A DNA stretch of 64,000 bases. Source: Acidobacteriota bacterium (GTDB taxonomy: Bacteria; Acidobacteriota; Vicinamibacteria; Vicinamibacterales; UBA2999). A program made the position numbers and the translations under genes. Positions 1 to 9,341 of this stretch are shown here, in pieces (position 1 is the first letter of the stretch; the number at the start of each line of letters is the position of its first letter). The stretch is taken from positions 1-64,000 of the forward strand of contig JACPCS010000107.1 of NCBI GenBank assembly GCA_016184455.1. The letters are read 5' to 3'. The notes under the pieces are model-generated. The model saw only the letters and a list, made by a program, of their open reading frames with translations. It ran no database searches and was not told the DNA's origin.

Positions 1-1737
1 CGAACCGAATCGGGACGCCCAGCTCGCGTCCGGCGGGCTCCCCCTCGCTCCTGATGAGGATGCCTGCCTCGAGCACCCGCGGCGCGATGCGGGTCGGCAG
101 GCCTGCTCCGGCCGTGACGAGCGTCGTCGCCGGGCCGGCGTCAGCGGAGACGAGATCGACACGGCTCGGGCTCAATTCGCGCCAGATCTCATCCCGCAGC
201 CGTTCGAGCGCGCGTCTGTCGTGCTCCTCATCGTGGACGAGCGCGACGAGCGCGGCAGCGGTGCCGACCTCAGGCGCGGCCGGCGGCGCGATCGTGCCGT
301 ATGCGGCGGGCGCTGGCTCCGATCCGGCGAGCCGATCGTCTATGGCGCGCCGCAGCAGCGCGGGGGCCACGCGTCGCAGCCGCGCCAGCCGCGCGAGCTC
401 GCGGGCGGCATCGCGGCGCCGACCAGCCCGCCGCAAGGCGTCGTGCCACACCAGGCGCGCACGGGCGGCGCGAAACGGGGCATGCGCCTCCCGCGCCAGC
501 GCGCAGAGCGCGAGGAGCCGCTCCTCCGCGGCGGGCAGGTCGCCCACCGCCGCCACCGCCCGAAGGTATGCCGTACCCGCGATCACGCGCGCGAGCGGAT
601 CGTCGTGCGCGGCGAGGCGATCGACGAGCGCGCGCGCCCGCTGCCCTGCCTCGAACACCTCTCCCGCCGCGAGCAGCACACGCACGCTCGTCGCCTCCAC
701 CGACGCCGCAATCACCGCGTCGCCGTGTACCGGTGCGTCGCCAGACGGAAGCTCGGCGCGCGCGTCGCGCAGCCGGTGCTGCCAGCAGAGGACGCGCGCA
801 AGGGTCGCCTGCGCCCACGCCTGCCGGTCCGGCGCGAGCGCCTCCATCAGCCGCACGGCGCGGCAGAGCGACTCGGCGTCGGTCAGCCGGCCTGCATCCG
901 TGCGAGCGACCGCCTGCCACAGGCGTGCGTCAATCGCGATCGACTCCCCATCGGCCGCGGTCGCCAGTTGCGCCGCCTCCCCGAAGAGCTTCTCCGCGGC
1001 GGACGCCCGTCCACGCTCGAGGAGCAGGCGGCCGAGACCCATGAGCACCTGCGCCGCCGGTCCCCTGGCCTCGCGCCGAGTCAGCGTGCCAGCCACCTCG
1101 CGCAGCAGCCGTTCCGCGGCAGCATGCCGGCCGCTGCGTTCGAAGTCCACCGCCCGCACCGCCCGCTGCAGGTGACGCGTCACGTCGGCCGGAAGTGGAG
1201 CCGCAGCACCGTGCGCCGCGGGCTGCGGCCCATAGGCCGCCCGCGCTTCGCGGACGACACCCGCAGCGTCCGCTCTCGCCGTTCCACGGGCTCCGCGCGT
1301 GCGCTGCCTGGCGAAAGGTGAGCAGCACGTGGGGCCGAGGCGATCGCGACGCGGCGTCCAAGAGCGCCGCGCGTGCCGCGCCCGTATCGGTCGACGCGCT
1401 CCCGATGAGCAGCAGCGTCCGATCGTCCAGTTCCGCCGCGAGGCCGTCGCGCAGCCGCAGATAGAGCGGCACGAGCATCGGCACGAAGCCGCGCACCCGC
1501 GCCTCCGCCGCGGCGCGGCGACTGAATGCGGTGGCCTGCGAGGGCGACCGCACGTCGGCGACCACCCAGCGCGGGGTGCCGTCGCGCGCGTCGGCGAGCA
1601 CCTCGCAGAATGCGGGGGCCGCGCCCGACGGCCGGTCGGCGGGGAGGCGGTCGAGACGGACCTCGTCGCCGGTGGCAAGGTCGCATCCGTGGAGATCGTC
1701 GTACGCGATGTAGCGGTCGTGGAGAAGGCGTGGCATG
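1..1737 (-). CDS. TPR-type signalling/transcriptional regulator, partial, apparent frameshift
   Basis: This gene runs off the left edge. The start is the ATG at 1737 (MPRLLHDRYIAYDDL). About 150 residues in that frame look like the N-terminal domain of large acidobacterial TPR regulators (often sigma-54 interacting). Sense then moves to another frame near 1265-1290. From there a stop-free frame continues to position 1 and encodes alanine/leucine-rich helical repeats, for example around RHAAERLLREVAG, LLLERGRASAAEKLFGEA and LPAAEERLLALCALA, typical of TPR bundles. No output domain (AAA or HTH) is visible, so the regulator assignment is inference from architecture. The frame change is either a real lesion or an assembly error. 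Confidence 0.5.
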
Positions 1738-1858
1738 CGCCGCCCACCTGCAAAGGGGCGTGCCGCTCGGAACTGGCCGGAAAACGCCTGATCACCGCCG
1801 CGAGGTGGCAATTTCTGCACACCAAAACGGCGTCGAGCGATGAAATTTTGATCATGTC

Positions 1859-1882
1859 GCCGGAGGTCTGCAGGCCTCCGGC
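1859..1882. repeat. 24-bp palindrome, family shared with 44843-44864
   Basis: Near-perfect inverted repeat: an 8-nt arm GCCGGAGG and its complement CCTCCGGC flank a CTGCAG core, with one mismatched pair. It lies just downstream of the DUF4399 gene (- strand) and could act as its terminator, although there is no T-tract. A second copy with the same CCGGAGG-N-CTG-N-AG-N-CCTCCGG plan is inside the protease gene at 44.8 kb. Confidence 0.6.
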
Positions 1883-1901
1883 GTGGGGGTGGCGAGCCGC
1901 G

Positions 1902-2330
1902 CTACTGGGCGACGTCGACGGTGATCGTCGAGCAGAGCCCCTCGAGGGTGCGGTGGAGGTCGTCGCCGATCTGCAGCGTCAGCCGGTGCTTGCCGGGGGG
2001 CAGCTGCATGTCGATGGCGTTCTTTGCGTCGCCGAAATGGACCCACGGTGCCGCACGCGGGATCGTCGATCCGGGCGGCAGGCAATCGGCATCGACCGCG
2101 ACGTGGTGATGCCCAAGGTTCGGCCGCGTCTCCTTCACCTCGCCCGGCGGCACGGCCGCAATCTGGAAGTTCTCGGCGCCGAACTCGAGCGCGACGGGGC
2201 TCTTCACCGTGGCGCCGTCCTGCGGCTGAACGAAGAACACGCGCGGCCCGGCCGGGGCCGACTGGCCGCACGCGGCGAGCGCCAGCGACGCCAGAAGCAG
2301 TGTCGTCATTCGGAATCGTGGTATCGGCAT
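1902..2330 (-). CDS. DUF4399-family lipoprotein
   Basis: 142-residue predicted exported lipoprotein. The N-terminus has a short basic stretch, a hydrophobic segment and the lipobox LALAAC, so cleavage before Cys is expected. The mature part carries the DUF4399 signature: a histidine cluster GHHHVAVD followed by HFGDAK and a [13 protein letters not shown] segment close to the C-terminus. The function of the family is unknown; it is a small beta-rich periplasmic domain. The ATG at 2330 is preferred because it gives a 22-residue signal peptide. A sigma-70-like promoter lies immediately upstream. The gene is divergent from aroC and followed by a palindrome. Confidence 0.8.
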   Translation of the reverse strand: MPIPRFRMTTLLLASLALAACGQSAPAGPRVFFVQPQDGATVKSPVALEFGAENFQIAAVPPGEVKETRPNLGHHHVAVDADCLPPGSTIPRAAPWVHFGDAKNAIDMQLPPGKHRLTLQIGDDLHRTLEGLCSTITVDVAQ

Positions 2331-2340
2331 GGTGCGGCAG

Positions 2341-2369
2341 AGTGTATCGGCCCGTAGCGCAACTCGCAA
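2341..2369 (-). promoter_or_regulatory. Putative promoter of the DUF4399 lipoprotein gene
   Basis: On the minus strand TTGCGA (2364-2369) is separated by 17 nt from TACACT (2341-2346). Transcription would start about 4-6 nt before the ATG at 2330, leaving almost no 5' leader and no Shine-Dalgarno, so the message may be leaderless. Confidence 0.4.
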
Positions 2370-2376
2370 GGGTACA

Positions 2377-3594
2377 ATGCCGATCATGCTGCGCTTCCTG
2401 ACCGCCGGCGAATCCCACGGGCAAGCGCTCGTGGTCACCGTGGACGGGATGCCGGCGGGGCTCGAGCTCGACATCGACGCGCTCAACGAGCAGCTCCGGC
2501 GACGCCAGGGCGGCTACGGACGCGGCCGCCGGATGGCGATCGAAAGCGACCGTGCCGAAATCCTGGCCGGCGTCCGCCAGGGACGGACCACCGGCGCGCC
2601 CGTCGCGTTTCTCATCCGCAACCGTGACTGGGTGAACTGGCAGCAGACGATGTGCGTCGAGCGGGAGATGCCCGAGGGCGCGAGCGGTACCCGCCGCGCC
2701 GAGGTCACGCGGCCGCGGCCGGGCCATGCCGACCTTGCAGGCGCGATCAAGTACGGCCACGACGACATCCGCGACGTGCTCGAGCGTGCGAGCGCGCGCG
2801 AAACGGCCGCGCGCGTGGCGGCCGGCAGCCTCGCGCGGCAGCTGCTCGCACGGTTCGGCATCCGCATCGCCAGTCACGTCTCGATGATCGGCGACGTGGC
2901 GCTTCCCGATGGGCGCACCGTCTCGTTTGCGGAGGCCGCCGCCATTTCGGACGAGGCGCCGCTGCGCTGCGCGGACGCCGCAGTCCAGCAGCGAATGATG
3001 GCCGCCATCGACCGCGCACGCGATGCGGGCGATACGCTCGGCGGCGTCTTCGAGGTCATCGCGACCGGCGTCTCACCGGGGCTCGGGTCGTACGTCCAGT
3101 GGGATCGCAAGCTCGATGGGCGCCTCGGCCAGGCACTCATGTGCATCCACGCGATCAAGGCGGTCGGCATCGGCATCGGCCCGGAGGCCGCGCTCCGGCC
3201 CGGGTCGCGCGTGCACGACGAGATTCTGCCGCCCGCTGCCGACACGGGCCTGCCGGTGCGGCCGACCAACAATGCCGGCGGGCTGGAGGGCGGCGTCACC
3301 AACGGCGAAGACATCCGCGTGAGCGGCTTCATGAAGCCGATCTCCACGCTGATGAAGCCGCTCCGATCCGTCGACCTCGCCACGATGACGCCCCAGCCGG
3401 CCGCGATCGAGCGGAGCGACGTCTGCGCGGTGCCCGCCGCGGCCGTCGTCGGCGAGGCGATGGTGGCGTTCGTCCTCGCCGACGCGTTTCTCGAGAAGTT
3501 CGGCGGCGACTCGATCGGCGAGATCGAGCGGCACTACGCGTCGACCGCCGAGGAGGTGCGCCGGCGGTTTTCCAAGCGGGCTACGCCCGCATGA
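2377..3594 (+). CDS. aroC: Chorismate synthase
   Basis: Converts 5-enolpyruvylshikimate-3-phosphate to chorismate in a reduced-FMN-dependent reaction, the last step of the shikimate pathway. Family signatures are seen in order: GESHGQA near the N-terminus, [44 protein letters not shown], then [16 protein letters not shown] and the C-terminal [19 protein letters not shown]. About 405 residues, the usual long bacterial form. The start may be the ATG at 2377 (AAGGG 4 nt upstream) or the ATG at 2386 ([12 protein letters not shown]), the commoner N-terminus. First gene of a co-oriented housekeeping run; an array of heptamers separates it from def. Confidence 0.97.
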   Translation: MPIMLRFLTAGESHGQALVVTVDGMPAGLELDIDALNEQLRRRQGGYGRGRRMAIESDRAEILAGVRQGRTTGAPVAFLIRNRDWVNWQQTMCVEREMPEGASGTRRAEVTRPRPGHADLAGAIKYGHDDIRDVLERASARETAARVAAGSLARQLLARFGIRIASHVSMIGDVALPDGRTVSFAEAAAISDEAPLRCADAAVQQRMMAAIDRARDAGDTLGGVFEVIATGVSPGLGSYVQWDRKLDGRLGQALMCIHAIKAVGIGIGPEAALRPGSRVHDEILPPAADTGLPVRPTNNAGGLEGGVTNGEDIRVSGFMKPISTLMKPLRSVDLATMTPQPAAIERSDVCAVPAAAVVGEAMVAFVLADAFLEKFGGDSIGEIERHYASTAEEVRRRFSKRATPA

Positions 3595-3598
3595 GCAG

Positions 3599-3656
3599 AC
3601 CTCAGGCCTCAGGCCTCTGGCCTCAGCCGGGCCCTGCGGCCTGGGGCCTGGGGCCT
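3599..3656. repeat. Heptamer array pair between aroC and def
   Basis: Left arm: CCTCAGG, CCTCAGG, CCTCTGG, CCTCAGC from 3600. Right arm: CCTGCGG, CCTGGGG, CCTGGGG to about 3654. Both have a 7-bp period, and the arms are largely complementary, so the spacer can fold back on itself. It fills nearly the whole 70-bp gap between the aroC stop and the def GTG. Confidence 0.75.
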
Positions 3657-3664
3657 TCACCATC

Positions 3665-4174
3665 GTGATACGGCCGATCCTCCGCCACGGGGACGACATC
3701 CTTCATCAGCCCGCGGCGCCGGTCCAGGAGATCACGCCGGAGATCCAGCTACTCATCGACGACATGATCGAGACGATGTATGCGGCGCCTGGCATCGGGC
3801 TCGCGGCGCCGCAGGTTGGCGTCGGGCTCCGCATCTTTGTCGCCGACGTCTCGGGCGGGCACGATCCTGCCGACCTGCTGACCTTCATCAACCCGGAATT
3901 CGTGGAGCGCGACGGCACCCAGCGCGAGGACGAAGGCTGCCTGAGCGTTCCCGGGTTCAACGCCGCGGTCACGCGGTCGTCACGGGCGGTGGTGAAGGGC
4001 CTCGGCCGTGACGGCCGCGAGCACGTCGTGGAAGCGACGGGCCTCCTCGCCCGCTGCTTCGAGCACGAGATGGATCATCTCGACGGGACGCTCTTCGTCG
4101 ATCGCCTGCACGGGCTCCAGAAAGATCTCATCGTCCGCAAGATCAGGAAGCTCTCGCGCGCGGGGAAATGGTGA
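3665..4174 (+). CDS. def: Peptide deformylase
   Basis: Removes the N-formyl group from nascent proteins using a metal ion. All three family motifs are present: GIGLAAPQVG, EGCLSVP (metal-ligand Cys) and HEMDHLDG (two metal-ligand His and the catalytic Glu). 169 residues, normal length. The start is a GTG giving MIRPILRHGDDIL, a usual beginning of the family. The stop codon overlaps the fmt start region (TGATG), so def-fmt are translationally coupled, the classical pairing of deformylase with the enzyme that adds the formyl group to initiator tRNA. Confidence 0.97.
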   Translation: MIRPILRHGDDILHQPAAPVQEITPEIQLLIDDMIETMYAAPGIGLAAPQVGVGLRIFVADVSGGHDPADLLTFINPEFVERDGTQREDEGCLSVPGFNAAVTRSSRAVVKGLGRDGREHVVEATGLLARCFEHEMDHLDGTLFVDRLHGLQKDLIVRKIRKLSRAGKW

Positions 4175-5142
4175 TGCGGATCGTGTTCTTCGGCACGCCG
4201 CAGTTCGCCGTGCCGACGCTTCAGACGCTCCTCGCGTCGCGGCATACCGTCTGCGGCGTGGTCACACAGCCGGACCGGCCGCGAGGCCGCGGCCAGCGCG
4301 TCTCCGAGTCGCCGGTCACAGTGTTGGCAGCTGGCGAGAGCGTTCCACTCCTGCAGCCAGATCGGCTCCGCGACCCTGTGGTGGTCGACACGCTGCGGGC
4401 CTGGCGTCCCGACCTCGGGGTCGTTGCCGCCTACGGGAAGCTCATTCCGGAATCGATCCTCACGCTGCCGGCGCACGGGATGATCAACGTCCACGCATCT
4501 CTGCTGCCCAAGTATCGGGGCGCCGCGCCGGTGCAGCGCGCGGTCATCGACGGCGAGCACGAGACGGGCGTGACCATCATGCAGATGGAGAAGATGCTCG
4601 ACTCCGGTCCGATGCTGGCCAAGGTGAAGCGCCCGATCGGGCCCGATGAGACGGCCGACGTCATCGAGCGCGATCTCGCCGTGCTCGGCGCCGACCTGCT
4701 CCTCCAGGTCGTGGACCGGATCGAGGCGGGCACCGTGCAATCGGAGCTGCAGGATTTCATGTGCTGCAGCTACGCGCCCAAGGTGACGAAGGAAGAAGGG
4801 CTCATCGACTGGAGCCTCCCCGCGATCTACATCCATAACCGGGTGCGCGGCCTCTATCCGTGGCCGCATGCCTACACCTATCTCGACCTCGTCCGCCTCA
4901 TCATCCTGAAGACGCACGTCGAAGAGGCGCCGACCGATGCGCGGCCCGGTACGGTGGTCGACGTGACGCGGGATGCCGTCCACGTCGCGGCGGGCCACGG
5001 GGGGCGCATCGTACTGAACCAGGTGCAGCTCGAAGGGGGCCGGTCGATGGCGGTGCGCGACTTCCTCGCGGGACATCGCGTCACCCCTGGCGCGTTCTTC
5101 ACTGGCCCTCCTGCCTCGGTGCCCGACACGGCGGGCTCATGA
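4174..5142 (+). CDS. fmt: Methionyl-tRNA formyltransferase
   Basis: Formylates Met-tRNA(fMet) with 10-formyl-tetrahydrofolate. The N-terminal Rossmann-like domain begins MRIVFFGTPQFAVP. The catalytic region shows NVHASLLPKYRGAAPVQ with the conserved Asn and His, and the GVTIMQMEKMLDSGPML stretch. A C-terminal OB-fold-like domain follows (YPWPHAYTYLDL). The ATG at 4174 is chosen because it gives the canonical N-terminus; an in-frame ATG lies at 4168. The end overlaps rsmB by 4 nt (ATGA). About 322 residues, normal. Confidence 0.97.
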   Translation: MRIVFFGTPQFAVPTLQTLLASRHTVCGVVTQPDRPRGRGQRVSESPVTVLAAGESVPLLQPDRLRDPVVVDTLRAWRPDLGVVAAYGKLIPESILTLPAHGMINVHASLLPKYRGAAPVQRAVIDGEHETGVTIMQMEKMLDSGPMLAKVKRPIGPDETADVIERDLAVLGADLLLQVVDRIEAGTVQSELQDFMCCSYAPKVTKEEGLIDWSLPAIYIHNRVRGLYPWPHAYTYLDLVRLIILKTHVEEAPTDARPGTVVDVTRDAVHVAAGHGGRIVLNQVQLEGGRSMAVRDFLAGHRVTPGAFFTGPPASVPDTAGS

Positions 5143-6494
5143 CCGCGCCGGCGCGTGTGGCGGCGTACGACGCGCTGCGCGCGATCGTCGCCGGGACGGT
5201 CGATCTGCCCGCCGCCCTCGCTCTCAGCCGCACACGCCTCGACGACGAACGCGACCGCGCTCTGACCGCCGACATCGTGACCGGCACGCTTCGCTGGCAG
5301 CGGAGCCTCGATTTCCTGATCGAGCACTTCACCAGGCGGCCGCTCTCGAGATTCGACGTCGAGGTCGTGATCGTCCTGCGCCTGAGCCTGTATCAGCTCC
5401 TGCACCTCGACCGCGTCCCCGCATCGGCCGTCGTCGATGACGCGGTCGATCTGACGCGATATGCGCGAAAAACGAGCGCGTCGGGCTTTGTCAACGCCGT
5501 CCTGCGGACGGTGCTGCGCCAGCGTCATCGTCTGCCGCTGCCGCGGCGACCGGACGCCGGCGACCGTGCGGCCGCCCTCGCGTATCTCGGGATCACGCAC
5601 GCGCATCCCGACTGGCTCGTCGCCCGCTGGCTGGACCGACACGGCTTCGAGGCGACGGAGCGCTGGGTCCGCTTCAACAACGAGACGCCCCGGCTGACGC
5701 TGCGCGTGAACACGCTGCGGGCCCGCCGCGACGAGGTCGCGGCCGCGCTCGCCGGCGAAGGCGTCGAGACGGAGCCGACGCGCTACGCACCCGACGGTCT
5801 GGTCGTCACGGCGGGCAACGCGCTCGCGCCCCCTCACGCCGGAAGGTTCGTCGTGCAGGATGAGGCGTCGCAGCTCGTGAGCCTGGCGGTGGGCGCGCAA
5901 CCGGGCGAGCGCGTCCTGGATCTCTGCGCCTCCCCCGGCGGCAAGACGCTCGCGATGGCCGCCGACATGCGCGACACGGGCCTTCTGGCGGCCTGCGATG
6001 TCCGAGTGCGCCGCGTCCAACTGCTGCGCGAGACCGTCCGTCCCGCCGGCGCCGTCTGTGTACGCCTCGTGCACGTGGCCGCCGCGGGGCCGCTGCCCTT
6101 CGCGCCGCGCTTCGATCGCGTGCTGGTGGATGCGCCGTGCTCGGGACTCGGCACGATTCGACGAGACCCCGATATCCGGTGGCGGCGGACCGAACGCGAC
6201 CTCGTCGTGTTCGCGCGCGATCAACTGGCGCTCCTGGAGCGGGCGGCCGCAGCGGTGCGTCCCGGCGGCCGCCTCGTGTATGCCACCTGTTCCAGCGAGC
6301 CGGAGGAGAACGAGGCGGTGGTCGACGCGTTTCTCGCGGGCCGCTCCGAGTTCCGATCGCTCGATCTGCGGCGCGACGGACCTCGGTCGTTGACGGCGAT
6401 CCTCGACGAGCGCGGCCGCCTGCGTACGCTGCCGTTCGCGCACGGGCTCGAGGCCTTCTTCGCCGCGGCGCTCGTCCGCCGTGGTACGATCTGA
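5139..6494 (+). CDS. rsmB: 16S rRNA (cytosine-967 C5) methyltransferase
   Basis: SAM-dependent m5C methyltransferase of 16S rRNA. An NusB-like helical N-terminal domain (roughly residues 1-140) is followed by the Sun/RsmB catalytic domain. SAM site: VLDLCASPGGKTLAMA. Catalytic motifs: DAPCSGLGTIRRDPDIRW and YATCSSEPEENE, each with its conserved Cys. 451 residues, usual size. The ATG at 5139 overlaps the fmt stop as ATGA. The def-fmt-rsmB order is a common bacterial arrangement and supports the specific name over other m5C enzymes. Confidence 0.93.
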   Translation: MTAPARVAAYDALRAIVAGTVDLPAALALSRTRLDDERDRALTADIVTGTLRWQRSLDFLIEHFTRRPLSRFDVEVVIVLRLSLYQLLHLDRVPASAVVDDAVDLTRYARKTSASGFVNAVLRTVLRQRHRLPLPRRPDAGDRAAALAYLGITHAHPDWLVARWLDRHGFEATERWVRFNNETPRLTLRVNTLRARRDEVAAALAGEGVETEPTRYAPDGLVVTAGNALAPPHAGRFVVQDEASQLVSLAVGAQPGERVLDLCASPGGKTLAMAADMRDTGLLAACDVRVRRVQLLRETVRPAGAVCVRLVHVAAAGPLPFAPRFDRVLVDAPCSGLGTIRRDPDIRWRRTERDLVVFARDQLALLERAAAAVRPGGRLVYATCSSEPEENEAVVDAFLAGRSEFRSLDLRRDGPRSLTAILDERGRLRTLPFAHGLEAFFAAALVRRGTI

Positions 6495-6500
6495 CCGGAC

Positions 6501-7223
6501 ATGCCTCTTCGCACGCGTCTGTGGGGCCTCGGGAAGCTGCTGCTCCTCGTCTCGGCTCTGGCGGTCACCTACGTGGTGTTCGCGTTGATCGGCATGCGCG
6601 CGGCCGTGCGCGCGCGTGAGGTCGCCGTGCCGAATCTCGTCGGCGCACCCGTCGAGCAGGCGGCGCAGACGGTTGCGACCGTCGGCCTCGGCTTGCGCGT
6701 GGATCCGAACCAGCGGGCGGACGACACGGTGCCGGCGGGCCGGATCGTCCAGCAGGATCCGCCGGCGGGCATGGCGACCCGCCGCCAGCGCACCATTCGC
6801 GTCTGGGTCAGTGCCGGCCCGGCCACGACGACGGTCCCGGCGCTGGTCGGCCATACGGAGCGGACGGCGCTCATGCGTGTCGGCGAGGACGGGCTGCAGG
6901 TCGCGAGCGTCTCGGAAATCCGCTCACCCGACTACCCTGCCGATGCCGTCGTCGCGCAGGATCCTGCCCCTTCGGCTCGCGCGCCGCAGGTCTCATTGCT
7001 GCTCAACCGGGGCGAGCAGGCGACCACATACGTGATGCCGGATCTGATCGGCACCAATGGAGCGCGCGCGGCCGAGGCGCTCCGCACCCGCGGCTTCCGC
7101 GTCGCGATCGTCGGATCGCAGCCGTACGCGGGCGTCCCGGCGGGCACGGTCGTTCGCCAGCAGCCGGCGGGCGGCTTCCAGGTGGCGCCGTCGGAGCTCA
7201 TCTCGCTCGAGGTGAGCCGGTGA
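6501..7223 (+). CDS. Membrane-anchored triple PASTA-domain protein
   Basis: 240 residues: a short basic N-terminus, one transmembrane helix (about residues 11-32, LLLLVSALAVTYVVFALIG), then three successive PASTA repeats, each beginning VPNLVG, VPALVG and MPDLIG. PASTA domains bind peptidoglycan or beta-lactam-like ligands. No kinase or transpeptidase domain is attached, so this is probably a stand-alone cell-wall sensor or adaptor in the periplasm. It sits 6 nt after rsmB, and its TGA overlaps the GTG of rpe, so it is co-translated with housekeeping genes. This layout after rsmB recurs in Acidobacteriota (inference from memory). Confidence 0.85.
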   Translation: MPLRTRLWGLGKLLLLVSALAVTYVVFALIGMRAAVRAREVAVPNLVGAPVEQAAQTVATVGLGLRVDPNQRADDTVPAGRIVQQDPPAGMATRRQRTIRVWVSAGPATTTVPALVGHTERTALMRVGEDGLQVASVSEIRSPDYPADAVVAQDPAPSARAPQVSLLLNRGEQATTYVMPDLIGTNGARAAEALRTRGFRVAIVGSQPYAGVPAGTVVRQQPAGGFQVAPSELISLEVSR

Positions 7224-7921
7224 CCCAGCGCACGGTCGCCGTGCCGCCGGGCACGATCCAGATTGCAGCCTCGATTCTGTCCGCCGATTTCGCCGAGCTC
7301 GGACGCGACATCGCGGCAGTCGAGCGCGGCGGTGCCGATCTCATTCACATCGACGTGATGGACGGCCATTTCGTGCCGAACATCACCATCGGGACCCCGG
7401 TGGTGCGCGCGATCAAGCGCGTGGCGACGCGACCGCTCGATGTGCATCTCATGATCGAGCAGCCGGAGCGGTACGTGGACGACTTCGTGGGCGCCGGTGC
7501 CGACCTGCTCTCGGTGCACGTGGAGGCGGCGCGCCACCTGCACCGCACGATCGCGCACATCAAGAGCCGCGGCGTCCTCGCCGGGGCGGTGCTCAACCCG
7601 TCGACGCCGGCGTCGGCGCTCGAGGAGATTGCCGGCGAGCTCGACTTCGTGCTGGTGATGTCGGTCAATCCGGGATTTGGCGGCCAGGAGTTCATCCCGC
7701 AGAGCGTCGAGAAGCTGCGCCGCGTCCGCGAGGTGCTCGCCCGCGGCGGCTGCTCCGTCCCGATCGAGATCGACGGCGGGATCGACCACGCCAATGCCGC
7801 CGACGTGGTGGCGGCCGGCGCCACGATCCTGGTGGCCGGCAATGCGATCTTCGGCGCGGCCGACCCCGAGGCCGCCACTCGCGCCCTGCGCGCCGCCTGC
7901 GGCTCCGCGACGCGCGCATGA
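7220..7921 (+). CDS. rpe: Ribulose-phosphate 3-epimerase
   Basis: Interconverts D-ribulose 5-phosphate and D-xylulose 5-phosphate in the pentose phosphate pathway. TIM-barrel motifs are intact: ASILSADFAELG, HIDVMDGHFVPNITIG (metal-binding His/Asp), DVHLMIEQPE, VMSVNPGFGGQ and EIDGGI. 233 residues. The start is a GTG overlapping the preceding TGA. The last codons lie just before a heptamer array that separates it from ybgC. Confidence 0.96.
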   Translation: MTQRTVAVPPGTIQIAASILSADFAELGRDIAAVERGGADLIHIDVMDGHFVPNITIGTPVVRAIKRVATRPLDVHLMIEQPERYVDDFVGAGADLLSVHVEAARHLHRTIAHIKSRGVLAGAVLNPSTPASALEEIAGELDFVLVMSVNPGFGGQEFIPQSVEKLRRVREVLARGGCSVPIEIDGGIDHANAADVVAAGATILVAGNAIFGAADPEAATRALRAACGSATRA

Positions 7922-7925
7922 AAAG

Positions 7926-8021
7926 CAGGCCCAAGGCCTCAGGCCCCAGGCCTCAGAAGGGCTCGAGCCGCCAGTCGACATCGTCCAGACTGAGGCCTGA
8001 GGCCCGGGACCTGAGGCCTGC
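7926..8021. repeat. Inverted pair of heptamer arrays between rpe and ybgC
   Basis: Left arm about 7926-7957: CAGGCCC, AAGGCCT, CAGGCCC, CAGGCCT. Right arm about 7991-8020: TGAGGCC, TGAGGCC, CGGGACC, TGAGGCC. Both have period 7 and the right arm is the reverse complement of the left, with about 30 nt between. The last GAGG (8013-8016) lies 6 nt before the GTG at 8023 and can serve as the Shine-Dalgarno of ybgC. Confidence 0.8.
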
Positions 8022-8022
8022 T

Positions 8023-8406
8023 GTGACCCGGCTGCGCGTCCGGTACGCCGACACCGATCGCATGGGCGTCGTGTACTACGCCAACTACCTGGTGTGGTTC
8101 GAGGTCGCGCGCACCGAGTGGCTGCGGGCCACCGGCTGGAGCTACCGCGAGATGGAACGCGACGGTCTGACGCTCCCCGTCATCGAGGCCCACTGCGAGT
8201 ATCGGCAGCCGGCGCGGTACGACGACGAGGTGGACATCGCGGCACGCGCCACGCTGCTCACGCCCGTACGGATCCGCTTCGACTATGAGGTGACGCGGCC
8301 GGCCGACGCGACGCTCGCCGCGGTGGGCTATACCGTTCACGCAGCGGTCGATGCCGCGGGCAAGCCGTGCCGGCTGCCCGCTCGCGTGCGGGAGATGCTC
8401 GCGTGA
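8023..8406 (+). CDS. ybgC: Acyl-CoA thioesterase, YbgC/4-hydroxybenzoyl-CoA thioesterase family
   Basis: Hot-dog fold thioesterase. It has the family signature RYADTDRMGVVYYANYLVWFE with the catalytic Asp, and the RYDDEVDIA strand. 127 residues from the GTG at 8023, matching the family. An in-frame ATG at 7918 would add 35 residues, but those are only translated heptamer array, so the GTG, with GAGG 6 nt upstream, is preferred. YbgC is often linked to the Tol-Pal envelope system; a bamD gene two places downstream fits an envelope role. The end overlaps the next gene's GTG. Confidence 0.88.
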   Translation: MTRLRVRYADTDRMGVVYYANYLVWFEVARTEWLRATGWSYREMERDGLTLPVIEAHCEYRQPARYDDEVDIAARATLLTPVRIRFDYEVTRPADATLAAVGYTVHAAVDAAGKPCRLPARVREMLA

Positions 8407-9341
8407 AAGCACTCGTCACCGGCGCGGCCGGGTTCATCGGGTCGCATCTCTCGGAGCGCCTCGTCGACGCCGGGGTACCCGTCACCGGCATCGACTGCTT
8501 CACCGACTTCTATCCCCGCGCGATCAAAGAACGCAACCTCGAGCGGCTGCGGGAATCGCCGCGGTTTTCGCTCGTCGAGGGCGCGCTGGCCGACGCCGAC
8601 CTGCCGACACTGCTCGACGACGTCACACACGTCTTTCACCTGGCCGCGCAGGCGGGCGTGCGCAGGAGCTGGGGTCGCGAGTTCCACATCTACTCGGTGC
8701 ACAACGTGGAGGCGACGCAGCTCCTGCTGGAAGCGTGCATCGGCAAGCCGATCGAGCGGTTCGTCTTTGCGTCGAGCTCGTCGGTGTACGGCGACGAGGT
8801 GGCGCTGCCAATGCGCGAGGATGCGCGGCCGCAGCCTGTTTCCCCGTACGGGGTGACGAAACTGGCGGCCGAACAACTCTGCTACCTCTACCACGTGAAC
8901 CACAGCGTGCCGACCGTCTCGCTGCGCTACTTCACCGTGTACGGCCCGCGGCAGCGTCCCGACATGGGCTTTTCGCGGTTCTTTTCGGCCGTCGCGCGCG
9001 ATCAGCCGGTACCGGTGTTCGGCGACGGACGCCAGACGCGCGACTTCACGTTCGTGGCCGATGCCGTCTCGGCGACCGTCGCCGCCGCGACGCGCGGCAA
9101 ACCGGGCGGTGTCTACAATATCGGTGGGGGCTCGCGTGTACAGTTGCTCGACGTGTTCGAGCTCATCCGCCAGGTCACGGGGCGTCCGCTCCGGGTCGAA
9201 CGCCTCGAGCCGCAGCGTGGGGACATGCGCGACACGTACGCCGATACGACCCGAGCGCGGGCCGACCTCGGCTTTGCGCCGGGTGTCACGCTCGAGCAGG
9301 GTCTCCGTGCGCAGTACGAATGGATGACGGCAGGCCAATGA
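8403..9341 (+). CDS. NAD-dependent sugar-nucleotide epimerase/dehydratase (UDP-glucuronate 4-epimerase-like)
   Basis: Extended short-chain dehydrogenase. NAD site GAAGFIGSHL at the N-terminus; catalytic SSSSVYG and YGVTK (Tyr-x-x-x-Lys); and the RYFTVYGPRQRPDM substrate segment typical of UDP-glucuronate/UDP-glucose 4-epimerases. 312 residues from the GTG at 8403, which overlaps the ybgC stop. It probably makes activated sugars for envelope polysaccharide. Exact substrate specificity cannot be read from sequence alone. Confidence 0.88.
   Translation: MKALVTGAAGFIGSHLSERLVDAGVPVTGIDCFTDFYPRAIKERNLERLRESPRFSLVEGALADADLPTLLDDVTHVFHLAAQAGVRRSWGREFHIYSVHNVEATQLLLEACIGKPIERFVFASSSSVYGDEVALPMREDARPQPVSPYGVTKLAAEQLCYLYHVNHSVPTVSLRYFTVYGPRQRPDMGFSRFFSAVARDQPVPVFGDGRQTRDFTFVADAVSATVAAATRGKPGGVYNIGGGSRVQLLDVFELIRQVTGRPLRVERLEPQRGDMRDTYADTTRARADLGFAPGVTLEQGLRAQYEWMTAGQ

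Noticed and set aside
7918-8022. N-terminal extension of YbgC from the ATG at 7918
   Set aside because: The added residues are translated repeat; the GTG at 8023 fits the family better.
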